Below the pieces are notes generated by a model, which was not told where the DNA came from, did no database searches, and saw nothing but the letters and a program-made list of their open reading frames with translations. This document shows, piece by piece, positions 31,297 to 38,800 of a DNA stretch of 38,800 nt; the first letter of the stretch is position 1; each line of letters begins with the position of its first letter. The position numbers were made by a program, and so were the translations under genes. Source of the DNA: Candidatus Thorarchaeota archaeon (GTDB taxonomy: Archaea; Asgardarchaeota; Thorarchaeia; Thorarchaeales; Thorarchaeaceae); NCBI GenBank assembly GCA_020348985.1, contig CP070761.1, forward strand, positions 2,245,050 through 2,283,849. Reading direction: 5' to 3'.

Positions 31297-32351
31297 TTGA
31301 GTAAGTGCGCATTGGTTTCACTGAAGCTGAACGACACAGTTATTCCAGTTGATTCGAGTAGCTCTTCTACCAGTCTGTCGTCATTTGTCTCAACAACAAC
31401 ATCCTGTCCTTCGAAAGACAATTTGATCCTGAAAGATCCGGTCTGTGGTACTACCCCAAGCACGCGACCTCTGATGCCTTTGACTGATACTTCGGTGCTC
31501 AGAACTACGTCTTCTGGCTTGACTGTGAATGAGACCTCCATACCAACCGGTGCACTACCTGTGACTCGAAATAAGTGACCGCCGACTCTCACAGTTGCTG
31601 TGTTTCCTGATGACTCTTCTACTACACCTGAGAACACATTTCCGCTTCCAAGAAACCGGGCAACAAAGGCACTGCGAGGACTATCGTAAAGATCCTGGGG
31701 CTCCCCAATCTGAACGACTACTCCTTCGTTGAGAACTGCAATCCGGTCCGATATCGCAAACGCTTCATCCTGACTATGCGTGACATAAATCGTTGTCACT
31801 CCCAGTGTCTTCTGAACTTCCTTGATTTCCATCTGTAGCCTCTCACGTAGCTGTGGATCAAGAGCGGACAATGGTTCATCGAGAAGGAGTAGTCTAGGCC
31901 TCAAAGCAAGCGCTCGTGCAAGTGCAACACGCTGCGCCTCCCCGCCGCTCACCTCGTTTGTACGCCTCATTAGAAGCCGTTGGATTCTAAGGATTTCCGA
32001 TAGTTCCTCAACTCTCTCAACGGTTTCAGACTGGCTCCAACCCGCCATCTCGGGTCCAAACGCTATGTTCTGATATACCGTCATATGTGGAAAAAGGGCA
32101 GCAGACTGAAAGACCATCCCGATTCCTCTTTCTCTCGGGGGTACTGCTTGAACGTCAATTCCATCAAATCTGATACTGCCTTCTAGAGGTTGAATAAACC
32201 CAGCAATCATTCTCAGAGTCGTAGTCTTCCCAGAGCCGCTAGGTCCGAGCATAGTCAATAGCTCGCCGTCTTCAACTGTCAAGCTGATTGGGCCCACAAA
32301 GGTCCCATCCTTAAAGACTCGTTTCATCCCGTCCAGTTCAACTCTAACCAT
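31284..32351 (-). CDS. thiQ: ABC transporter ATPase, thiamine/Fe type (ThiQ/FbpC/PotA-like)
   Basis: This 355-residue protein is the ATP-binding subunit of the import system. It has Walker A GPSGSGKT (~residues 36-43), the Q-loop VFQSAALFPHMTVYQNI, the signature SGGEAQRVALARAL, Walker B LLLLDEPLSALD and VTHSQDEAF with the switch His. The C-terminal ~120 residues form TOBE domains (VSFTVKPEDVVLS). The family includes iron, spermidine and thiamine importers; the adjacent ThiB-like binding protein and ThiR regulator point to thiamine. The gene abuts the permease stop with no gap. The 3' end overlaps the convergent membrane protein gene by 13 bases. Confidence 0.87.
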   Translation of the reverse strand: MVRVELDGMKRVFKDGTFVGPISLTVEDGELLTMLGPSGSGKTTTLRMIAGFIQPLEGSIRFDGIDVQAVPPRERGIGMVFQSAALFPHMTVYQNIAFGPEMAGWSQSETVERVEELSEILRIQRLLMRRTNEVSGGEAQRVALARALALRPRLLLLDEPLSALDPQLRERLQMEIKEVQKTLGVTTIYVTHSQDEAFAISDRIAVLNEGVVVQIGEPQDLYDSPRSAFVARFLGSGNVFSGVVEESSGNTATVRVGGHLFRVTGSAPVGMEVSFTVKPEDVVLSTEVSVKGIRGRVLGVVPQTGSFRIKLSFEGQDVVVETNDDRLVEELLESTGITVSFSFSETNAHLLNHQV

Positions 32352-34019
32352 CTAGGGAGTGCCTCCTTGAGCTGTCTCTGAGAATCGTTCAATTACGAGA
32401 AAAGCTATGAAACAGATTGCTGCTACAATTAGTGCGCTTGCACCGGCTTCTACGAACTTGCGAACGCCAAGAAACTGGTAGATAGCGATTGAGAGCGTGG
32501 TGTTCTGAGGAAGGGCGATGAACAACGTGGCAGACATCTCGCCGATTGCCATCGCGAATGCAAAAACAGCACCCACAAGAATACCCGGAGCTAGAAGGGG
32601 AAACTCAACATACAGAAGCCTCTGCAGTCTGCTGGCGCCCAAGGAGTCTGCTTGGTCCAAGATTTCAGGGTCAATGTTCTGTAGGGCAATCTCTATTGCT
32701 CGAGTACTGAACGGTAGTCCTATGATTGTCTGAGCCACGACTATCACCATCCACGGATTCGTGTTTAGTCCGAGTGGCACTGTGATTGCCAACATCAATC
32801 CATAGGCTACGGTGATTGCCGAGACTCCTAGGGGCAACAGAGTAAGTGAGGACGCCAATGAGGGGACAGCGCGTACTCTCGACTTGTGCGAGTAGGCGAG
32901 TGACAAGCCCAAAACCACGGCGAGGATTGTTGCTAGTAGGGAGTAAGACAGAGAGTTTAGAAGAGGAAGCAGTCCGCCACCAGTCCCAGGTGCAAGAAGA
33001 TTGGTGAAGCCACGAAACGTGTATTCTCCAGCGAATGGATCGAATACGGCGGCTTGGACTATCGCTATGAATGGGCCTGCAACTAAGACCATGAGTGATG
33101 CCACGTAAATGGCGACGAGGATTCGCTCGCGGTTTGCCAGCTCAGCAAGTTCTCGGGTCTTCATGTAACTCGTTATGACTGCACCATCGTCGCTTGTTCT
33201 CGTCAGTTTGACGTAGCTATAAGCCAATGCGAGAGTGATGACAACTTGTGTTAGAGCCAGTATACTAGCTTCATCGTACTCAAAGTATCTGAATGCATTC
33301 CAGATCTGAACCTCCAAAGTCATCAGCCTTCCTTCTCCCAAAGCGAGTACAATCGGGAATGACATGAAGCAGAACATGAAGATCAGAATACTCGAGGCTG
33401 CAACTGACGACTTGATTTGAGGAGCAACAATCCTCACAAACTTCTGGGTCACGGAAGCTCCAAGAATTTCAGCACTCTCCTCAACTTCTGGACTAAGCCT
33501 TTCAAGCGAAGCTGACACCATGAGAATGACAAGAGGTATGTTGTAGAAAACATGTGCAAGTACAATCCCCAAAATACCTGAAGAAAGGTTGACTACCGAT
33601 TCGCTTGCATTCAGGAGTGTCATCAGAGCTGCATCGATTAGTCCCCCTGACCCGAAGACACGAAGGAACCCAACAACCACGACGATAGGTGGCAACACAA
33701 ATGGTACGAGAATGAGTGCCCGTAGTAGGGATCTACCTCTGAATCTGAATCTCGTAAGGAAGTATGCTCCTGGCAGTCCAACTAGGACTGACAGCAAGGT
33801 ACTCAATCCCGCTTGTCCTAATGTGAACCACAAAGTTCGTTGAGTCACTTGTGATGAGAACGTATCCACAAGTATAGTGAAAGGATCAGAGATGATACCG
33901 CCAATGAGAACTACTATCACTGGATATACGAGAAAGATAAGAAGGATGACTATGGGAACCACTATGACGAGTAAAGAGCCGATTCTCTCTGTGATGTGCC
34001 CCTTTACTCGCTTTTCCAC
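32352..34019 (-). CDS. thiP: ABC transporter permease, fused two-domain type (ThiP/FbpB-like)
   Basis: This 555-residue protein has about 12 hydrophobic segments arranged as two homologous permease halves. Each half has an EAA loop that docks the ATPase: EESAEILGASVTQKFVRIVAP in the first and DQADSLGASRLQRLLYVEFP in the second. The fused form is typical of ThiP and FbpB. With the binding protein upstream and ATPase directly abutting downstream, it forms the channel of the importer. The gene starts nine bases after the substrate-binding protein stop (34029). Confidence 0.88.
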   Translation of the reverse strand: MEKRVKGHITERIGSLLVIVVPIVILLIFLVYPVIVVLIGGIISDPFTILVDTFSSQVTQRTLWFTLGQAGLSTLLSVLVGLPGAYFLTRFRFRGRSLLRALILVPFVLPPIVVVVGFLRVFGSGGLIDAALMTLLNASESVVNLSSGILGIVLAHVFYNIPLVILMVSASLERLSPEVEESAEILGASVTQKFVRIVAPQIKSSVAASSILIFMFCFMSFPIVLALGEGRLMTLEVQIWNAFRYFEYDEASILALTQVVITLALAYSYVKLTRTSDDGAVITSYMKTRELAELANRERILVAIYVASLMVLVAGPFIAIVQAAVFDPFAGEYTFRGFTNLLAPGTGGGLLPLLNSLSYSLLATILAVVLGLSLAYSHKSRVRAVPSLASSLTLLPLGVSAITVAYGLMLAITVPLGLNTNPWMVIVVAQTIIGLPFSTRAIEIALQNIDPEILDQADSLGASRLQRLLYVEFPLLAPGILVGAVFAFAMAIGEMSATLFIALPQNTTLSIAIYQFLGVRKFVEAGASALIVAAICFIAFLVIERFSETAQGGTP

Positions 34020-34028
34020 CTAATCCCC

Positions 34029-35171
34029 TCACCATGATGTGATTATATTTTCCCATTCATCCAACCATGTCGTTAGGTTGGCTGCAATCTCGGCAGCGGA
34101 GAGAAGGTCATTCAGTGGGCTCACATCATCAGGATGAAGGGCGTAGTCAAACGCTGGATGAAGTGTAACATCCATGTTTGCAGGAAACATCCACTGATTG
34201 GTTGCAATGTTTTCTTGGACCGCACTTGTCAAACAGTACTCAATGAAAGCTCTGGCTATAGTTGGGTTTGGTCCGTTCTTGACAAGCCCGATTCCCTCTA
34301 TCTGTAACCAAGCATAGTCATTACCATCGTGGTGATACGGAGCGACACTGGTTGTAGGGGCTTCACCTGACCACCATGAAGAATAGGCAGGATCTGTGCC
34401 ATAGCTGACCAACAGTTTCCTCTCCGGATCCAAGTCCCATACTTCCCATGCCTCGCTCCATCCTGGCTGAATGTTAATGTCGTCCTTGACGGCACTCCAC
34501 CAGTCCTCCCAGTCTTGTCCCAGAAGTTTCTCCTGAAATGCGATCTCAGACAATAGAAAGGCGAGTCCAGGGCTGCTGAAAAATGGGTTCTCAGTGACTA
34601 GGGCCGATGCCAACTCGGGTGTTGCTAGGTCTGAGAACGTCAGTGCATCCAGCTCAGGATTCGTGGTGGCATTGATTTCAATCGAATCGAATATCACCGT
34701 CACAAGTCCGAAATCAAATGGTACGACATGATGTTGGGGGTCCAGAAGGTTGACAAGTGTGTCGTTGATTAGATTGAGATTGCTTGGCGTAAAGGGCGTT
34801 AATACTGACTTGGCCTCCTCTTGGAGGATTAGGATGTTGTCAATCCCGATGACAACGTCTGCAACTGGATTTGCAGCTTCGGCCACGAGTCTGGATACTA
34901 TTCCGTTTGCATCTGTGGTTAGTCTCTCTATCCGAACTTCAACGCCGTATTGCTCCTCGAAAGCGTCGAATGTTCTGTTGTCGATAGTTGCTGGGTCATC
35001 ACCCCAGACCATGAAGGAATCATATGTGTATACCCTAAGAACGACGGGTTCAGTTTCCCGCCCCATCCAATCAACGATCAGTAGTGATGCAACAGCAAGG
35101 ATGGCTACAATGATGACAGCCCCAGCAATCTTTGCAGGGTCTCGCCTTCTTGGATAGGAAGGACTAGACAA
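34029..35171 (-). CDS. thiB: ABC transporter thiamine-type substrate-binding protein (ThiB-like)
   Basis: This 380-residue protein begins with a basic stretch and one membrane helix (residues ~14-34, IAGAVIIVAILAVASLLIVDW) with no lipobox Cys, so it is probably anchored on the outer face. The rest is a family 1 solute-binding protein like ThiB: LRVYTYDSFMVWG, AEAANPVADVVIGID, VPFDFGLVTVIFD, NPFFSSPGLAFLL, LVSYGTDPAYSSWW, then NQWMFPANMDV near the end. The last two match the thiamine-binding family well. The ATG at 35171 sits very close to an AT-rich inverted repeat, so translation may be leaderless. The ligand is inferred from family and the ThiR neighbour. Confidence 0.87.
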   Translation of the reverse strand: MSSPSYPRRRDPAKIAGAVIIVAILAVASLLIVDWMGRETEPVVLRVYTYDSFMVWGDDPATIDNRTFDAFEEQYGVEVRIERLTTDANGIVSRLVAEAANPVADVVIGIDNILILQEEAKSVLTPFTPSNLNLINDTLVNLLDPQHHVVPFDFGLVTVIFDSIEINATTNPELDALTFSDLATPELASALVTENPFFSSPGLAFLLSEIAFQEKLLGQDWEDWWSAVKDDINIQPGWSEAWEVWDLDPERKLLVSYGTDPAYSSWWSGEAPTTSVAPYHHDGNDYAWLQIEGIGLVKNGPNPTIARAFIEYCLTSAVQENIATNQWMFPANMDVTLHPAFDYALHPDDVSPLNDLLSAAEIAANLTTWLDEWENIITSW

Positions 35172-35187
35172 TCTTTTTCACCACGTT

Positions 35188-35233
35188 TATATCGGAGTTA
35201 TACAACAGGGTTATAGAAGCAAACCCCGATATA
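35188..35233. promoter_or_regulatory. Inverted repeat and TATA elements between thiB and thiR
   Basis: TATATCGG (35188-35195) and CCGATATA (35226-35233) form a perfect inverted repeat of eight-base arms with 30 bases between. Two GTTATA direct repeats (35197-35202 and 35210-35215) lie inside. The right arm overlaps the TATA box for thiR, ATATATA at 35229-35235, about 25 bases from its ATG at 35257. A plausible divergent operator for ThiR. Confidence 0.5.
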
Positions 35234-35256
35234 TAGCTTCCCTCGGAGACCGAACC

Positions 35257-36183
35257 ATGAGACCTCCTTGCGAACTTGTTCAACGAGAGTTTCTACCTGT
35301 AGTCAGATCCAAGATGGCCAGAAATCTGAGTGAGAATGGCCTTTCACAAACAGAGATTGCCAATGTAATGGAGATAACCCAAGCTGCGGTGAGCAAGTAT
35401 CTCAAACAACCAATATCGACAGACCTGCCGGAAAGCGCGTTCGACTCTCTTGTGTCAAGCCTGGTTAGAGAAGCTGCGTCAATGCCAGCAAACAGTGACA
35501 GTCTTGTGAAGGAACTCTGTTCTGCGTGCATGAGCCTCAGGATTGGCTCTCATATCTGCGATCTTCATCAGGATCGTGTGCCATCACTGAAGGAAGCAGG
35601 ATGTCAAATCTGTCCGGAGTTGCTGGGCGGAGCTGATGTTGGACTTGCTGGACAAGCCGCGGTTCTGCGCGACATGATTGATGCGATTGGTTTCATAGAG
35701 TCAATATCAGGGTTCGAGTTCGTAATTCCTCAAGTGAGGGCGAATCTTGTAGCTTGTGACGAGAGTGCAGATTCGATTTCGGAGGTGGCCGGAGTCCCAG
35801 GTCGAATCCTCTTGGTTGATGGAAAAGCACGTGCGCATGCCAATCCCCAGTTTGGCGCTTCTCGCCATACAGCACAGATTCTCCTTTGGGCGAAGGACCA
35901 ATACAAAAACATCCGATCGTGTCTTTGTCTCAGTGGTCAGCCCCCTGTGGTCGAAGCTGCCAGGACTGTTGGGTTCGAGATAACGGAACTACACACCGCA
36001 TCAAAAGACGTTGATTCTATCATTGACGCTGTGGACGAGATTAAAGCCCGACGGAGAGCAGATACGAGTAATCCAGCAATTCATGTACCAGGCGGAGTCG
36101 GTGTTGAGCCAATCCTGTACCTTTTCGGGTCCTCGGCATTGGACCTTGGCATCCAATGTGGCAAGATCATTGAATCTTTGTGA
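35257..36183 (+). CDS. thiR: ThiR-type thiamine regulator (HTH plus ThiN domain)
   Basis: This 308-residue protein has an N-terminal helix-turn-helix (~residues 20-50: ENGLSQTEIANVMEITQAAVSKYL). A Cys-rich segment follows (CSACMSLRIGSHICDLH and CQIC), which may bind metal. Residues ~125-305 are a ThiN domain, the archaeal thiamine-phosphate synthase-like ligand domain: AGVPGRILLV, NPQFGASRHTAQILL and PGGVGVEPILYLFG. Archaeal ThiR proteins of this form sense thiamine phosphate and repress thiamine genes. It stands divergent from thiB with an inverted repeat between, so autoregulation and control of thiBPQ are likely. The ATG at 35257 is about 25 bases from its TATA, so the transcript is leaderless. 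Confidence 0.87.
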   Translation: MRPPCELVQREFLPVVRSKMARNLSENGLSQTEIANVMEITQAAVSKYLKQPISTDLPESAFDSLVSSLVREAASMPANSDSLVKELCSACMSLRIGSHICDLHQDRVPSLKEAGCQICPELLGGADVGLAGQAAVLRDMIDAIGFIESISGFEFVIPQVRANLVACDESADSISEVAGVPGRILLVDGKARAHANPQFGASRHTAQILLWAKDQYKNIRSCLCLSGQPPVVEAARTVGFEITELHTASKDVDSIIDAVDEIKARRRADTSNPAIHVPGGVGVEPILYLFGSSALDLGIQCGKIIESL

Positions 36184-36253
36184 AAACAGAAGATTGTCAT
36201 ACACATGCTTATCATATTGTGCCCGACCTAATAGTGACCGAGGGAAACTCAGC

Positions 36254-37102
36254 ATGGTGAAGATCCGGCCGGGCATAATGAGAGACTGCAAAGACCTACT
36301 CATGGTCTATATGGGTACTCATTGGGCCGACGGTTACACCACAGTCGAGCAAATAAAGACGGTTCACCGTGGCATCATCTTCAACAAATGGGGCTGGCTG
36401 GTGGCTGAGGAAAAGGGCACAGTAGTGGGAGAAGTAATCTTTCGGATTGAAAAGAATCCAGCTCTTGGCAGGATTGGCATAATCCGTGACATAGGCGTTG
36501 ATGTTCGCTTTCAGAAGAGAAAGATCGGAACGAAGTTGACACGTGCCGCAGAAGATGTTCTTCGGGAGAAAGGTGCAAACAGAGTTCTTGCGACAACCCC
36601 TCCTGAGGCTCGCAACTACTGGATCAAAGTTGGATACTTCGCGAAGGGAATGAGTCACCGAATTGAAATATCCCCAGCGAAAGTCCCCGCACGCAAGACC
36701 AAGGCAGTCATCACATCTCAGCCAAAAGAGACAAAGAAGTTGCCTACTAGCATGAGCTTCTCTCACATTGGATATCCTGGACTACTCGCCGAAATTGCAA
36801 GCGAGATCGTCGATTATGGCAAGAAAGGTCGGCTCTTTGAATACTATGTCGGCAAGAGTCTGGCGGGTGTGGGGGCTATCGTTTTGCAGGATGATAAGTC
36901 TGCGCTTTTCTCGGCAGACGTGACCAAGAGGGGGCTGGAACATTTGGATGTCGCATTGCTTCGAACTGCAAAGGGTGCCTCAAACTTGAGAGCAAAGAAA
37001 GTATGCAGCGTCATTCCCAAAGAGCACTTCGCTCTCGTTCAGAACCTGGCACCTTGGCGAAGTACCCTTGAAAGAGACATACCTGTCACTAGGCTAATCT
37101 AG
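36254..37102 (+). CDS. GNAT family N-acetyltransferase with C-terminal extension
   Basis: This 282-residue protein has a GNAT domain in residues ~1-140: MVKIRPGIMRDCKDLL, GWLVAEEKGTVVGEVIFRI, then IIRDIGVDVRFQKRKIGTKLTRAAEDVL with an R-x-x-x-x-G-T/A CoA-binding loop, and NRVLATTPPEARNYWIKVGYF. A basic linker (ARKTKAVITSQPKETKK) leads to a second domain of ~110 residues (SFSHIGYPGLLAEIASEIVDYG ... DIPVTRLI) that I cannot name. The substrate is unknown. The frame is open to 36011, but that overlaps the thiR gene; GAGGG at ~36239-36243 precedes the ATG at 36254. Confidence 0.82.
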   Translation: MVKIRPGIMRDCKDLLMVYMGTHWADGYTTVEQIKTVHRGIIFNKWGWLVAEEKGTVVGEVIFRIEKNPALGRIGIIRDIGVDVRFQKRKIGTKLTRAAEDVLREKGANRVLATTPPEARNYWIKVGYFAKGMSHRIEISPAKVPARKTKAVITSQPKETKKLPTSMSFSHIGYPGLLAEIASEIVDYGKKGRLFEYYVGKSLAGVGAIVLQDDKSALFSADVTKRGLEHLDVALLRTAKGASNLRAKKVCSVIPKEHFALVQNLAPWRSTLERDIPVTRLI

Positions 37103-38704
37103 TTACTCCTCCTCAACCCCAAGATCAAGAAGTGGAATGACCCAATTAGTGAAGACTAGAATTGCTCCAATCGCCCAGATGCTTGCCAGATTGAAATGCC
37201 AAATGGCCAATGTAAGTGACGAGACACCAAGGGCAAAAAACAGTCCCAAGATTACCACCACAAAGATCGCATCTACTACCAAAAAAGGTCTCAGGGGATA
37301 GCCGCCTCTCTTTCTGTAGATTGGAATGAAGATGGCAAGGCCCAGAAGTATCGCTATACTTGCAATCTCCTCCACCTTGATGTTGGCAAAACCAAATGTT
37401 TCAGAGGTCTCTGCCGACTCACCTTCTTCTGTGACTACTTCCACTGTAATCTCGTGTTCCCATTTGGAGTAGAGGTTCGTGTCAAAGGAGAACTCATAAT
37501 CACCTGATGTAATGTCCACTAAAACGCCTGTAAGAAGTGGAACCTCCTCTCCGTCCACATAGACTGTGACGTTTACTTGCTCCCACTCAGTTTCGATGTG
37601 AACGGTGAATGTAGTGTATCCTACGACAATGTCCCCACCGGGAGATGTGAAGTGTATCGTTGGCACTCCGAAATTGTCGATAGTAAGAATCAGCTCACTC
37701 ACCCAGAAGTGCCCAAAAGCATCGTATGCTCTAAACGTGAAGTTGTGTTCTCCCTCTGTATAGCGACTAGTATCCAGCGCAAAAGATGCAAGCCCTTGAT
37801 TGAGCGTTATGTTGACTACGTCGCTAGCCAATTCACCATCCACATATGCACTAAAGGTAACATTGTCATACGGAGTGAAGATTCTGACGTTGAATGTCTG
37901 ATTTCCTTCGATTCGCGCGTAGCTCGACAATCCGGTTATCGCGAATCGCACGTGATCAAGGAAGAAGACCTGTCGAGTAGCGTCATCCTGAAGCCCTTCC
38001 TCTGTCCAGACTACCACTCCAATCAAGTGCTGTCCATTGTCGTACCTACTGCAGTTGATAGTATGATTATCAGCAATCGCAGGCACAAGAGTGCCGTTGA
38101 ACTCTTCAGTGATTTCGCCATCGACTGTAACGTTGAGATAGACTTCGGGGTAGTCTGACGTGATGTTGAGATAGATGTCCGAAGGCCCCGTCATCGTGTC
38201 ATCTACTTGGGGGGCAAGAAACACGACGGAAGGCGGACCGTGGTTATTGATAACGAACACCAGGGTGTATGTTTCGAAGTCTGGCACTCCAGTTGAATTG
38301 TCCTCCAGCAGGAGGGTGAAGTTGAGACTACCTTCAGCTAGTCCAGTAGTGTCGATCGTGATGTTCTGTGTGACGGTAGTGTTGGCGAGAATTGGACCAA
38401 AGTTTGTCCTGTTGTAGTCTTGATATATTTCCCCGTCAATGAAGACTGTAAGATTCAGAAGACCATTAATCGAGGTAACATTGAGTGTCATATTGAATGT
38501 CCCAGAAACCTCACTCACGTTTGCAGGCGTAAGAAGGACCACAGTGATATTCTCTGAGTCAAAGCCCGCCGTGAGTCGAGCGTCCACTGATTCCGATGCA
38601 CGAGTTAGCTCTGTTCCTGAATCTTGAGCGATCGGTTGCACGGGCAGCGCACCTATTACCATAACTGAAACCATAAGGAGTAGTAGAAGTCTGGTCTTCT
38701 TCAT
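37103..38704 (-). CDS. Sequon-rich surface protein with Ig-like repeats and three C-terminal membrane helices
   Basis: This 533-residue protein starts with a signal peptide (MKKTRLLLLLMVSVMVIGALP). Then come about four Ig-like repeats of ~95 residues (roughly 55-150, 158-250, 255-345, 350-440), each with strands such as FTVHIETEWEQVNVTVYVDGEEV and an ending like TSRYTEGEHNFTF. About twenty N-x-S/T sequons mark it as a likely N-glycoprotein. Three hydrophobic segments follow at ~452-470, ~482-502 and ~512-530. It is likely an outer-surface protein fixed in the membrane. No family name can be given. A minus-strand CCTTAAAAG element at about 38768-38776 may be its TATA box. Confidence 0.8.
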   Translation of the reverse strand: MKKTRLLLLLMVSVMVIGALPVQPIAQDSGTELTRASESVDARLTAGFDSENITVVLLTPANVSEVSGTFNMTLNVTSINGLLNLTVFIDGEIYQDYNRTNFGPILANTTVTQNITIDTTGLAEGSLNFTLLLEDNSTGVPDFETYTLVFVINNHGPPSVVFLAPQVDDTMTGPSDIYLNITSDYPEVYLNVTVDGEITEEFNGTLVPAIADNHTINCSRYDNGQHLIGVVVWTEEGLQDDATRQVFFLDHVRFAITGLSSYARIEGNQTFNVRIFTPYDNVTFSAYVDGELASDVVNITLNQGLASFALDTSRYTEGEHNFTFRAYDAFGHFWVSELILTIDNFGVPTIHFTSPGGDIVVGYTTFTVHIETEWEQVNVTVYVDGEEVPLLTGVLVDITSGDYEFSFDTNLYSKWEHEITVEVVTEEGESAETSETFGFANIKVEEIASIAILLGLAIFIPIYRKRGGYPLRPFLVVDAIFVVVILGLFFALGVSSLTLAIWHFNLASIWAIGAILVFTNWVIPLLDLGVEEE

Positions 38705-38800
38705 TGTCGAATCTTCCTGATATCAAGTGAACTAGTTATGGGTTGCCGGCCTGAGGAATTGGCCCGCTTTTAAGGCTAGCGCCAGTTACATGGCTGTACA

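Noticed and set aside
35172..35256. TPP riboswitch in front of thiB or thiR
   Set aside because: The gap is 85 bases with near-leaderless starts on both sides, too small for a TPP riboswitch, and no conserved core was seen.
1..38800. tRNA or rRNA genes
   Set aside because: I looked for T-loop and anticodon-stem patterns in the intergenic gaps on both strands and found none; hits such as that near 35813 lie inside coding sequence.

Overview
The window looks like a piece of an archaeal chromosome of moderate GC content, most likely from an Asgard archaeon (Promethearchaeota) related to Thorarchaeia. The archaeal part is firm: DNA topoisomerase VI, a two-domain Cdc48/VAT ATPase, a ThiR-type HTH-ThiN regulator, TATA boxes at leaderless or short-leader distances, and TTG/GTG starts. 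The Asgard assignment is inference from family content: a gelsolin-like domain protein next to a Roadblock/LC7 protein, a second Roadblock protein, two longin-like/winged-helix paralogues, an AN1 zinc finger fused to a site-2 protease, and an Alg14/Alg13 pair. No tRNA, rRNA, CRISPR, IS element or phage gene was seen, and the gene order is compact with many 3-10 base junctions.

Layout. 1-2.9 kb: partial FAD-linked oxidase (-), alg14/alg13-like glycosyltransferase pair (+), unknown basic protein (+). 2.9-6.9 kb: small DUF3303-like protein (-), PD-(D/E)XK nuclease-like protein (+), transglutaminase-like protein (-), long coiled-coil protein ending in a winged helix (+), small helical protein (-). 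7-10.8 kb (+): AmmeMemoRadiSam-type radical SAM enzyme, DUF2797 protein, two longin-like/winged-helix paralogues. 10.8-17.5 kb (-): a run that begins at the right with an AN1/M50 protease, then topoisomerase VI B and A, a coiled-coil/winged-helix protein, a PD-(D/E)XK nuclease-like protein, and after a gap a Roadblock protein and a NifB-like radical SAM protein. 17.7-25.4 kb (+): Hsp20-Cdc48 operon with a structured leader, GH38 alpha-mannosidase, an unknown protein, a tiny membrane protein behind a possible pseudoknot, and a DUF4332 protein. 25.6-31.3 kb: TPR/beta-sandwich/coiled-coil protein (+), aminotransferase (-), gelsolin-like plus Roadblock operon (-), multi-pass membrane protein (+). 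31.3-36.2 kb: thiamine-type ABC transporter ThiB-ThiP-ThiQ (-) divergent from its likely regulator ThiR (+), with an inverted repeat between them. 36.2-38.8 kb: GNAT acetyltransferase (+) and a sequon-rich Ig-like surface protein (-).

How genes work together. Hsp20 and Cdc48 form a protein quality-control unit. ThiR and ThiBPQ form a self-contained thiamine uptake and sensing unit. The gelsolin-like and Roadblock genes form a two-gene unit of eukaryote-like cytoskeleton/GTPase-regulator domains. The topoisomerase VI subunits sit with a coiled-coil DNA-binding-type protein and a nuclease-like protein; subunit A has Ser where the second Toprim Asp is expected, which is the most striking single departure in the window. 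The Alg14/Alg13 pair, the mannosidase and the sequon-rich surface protein fit an archaeal N-glycosylation theme, but they are not clustered.
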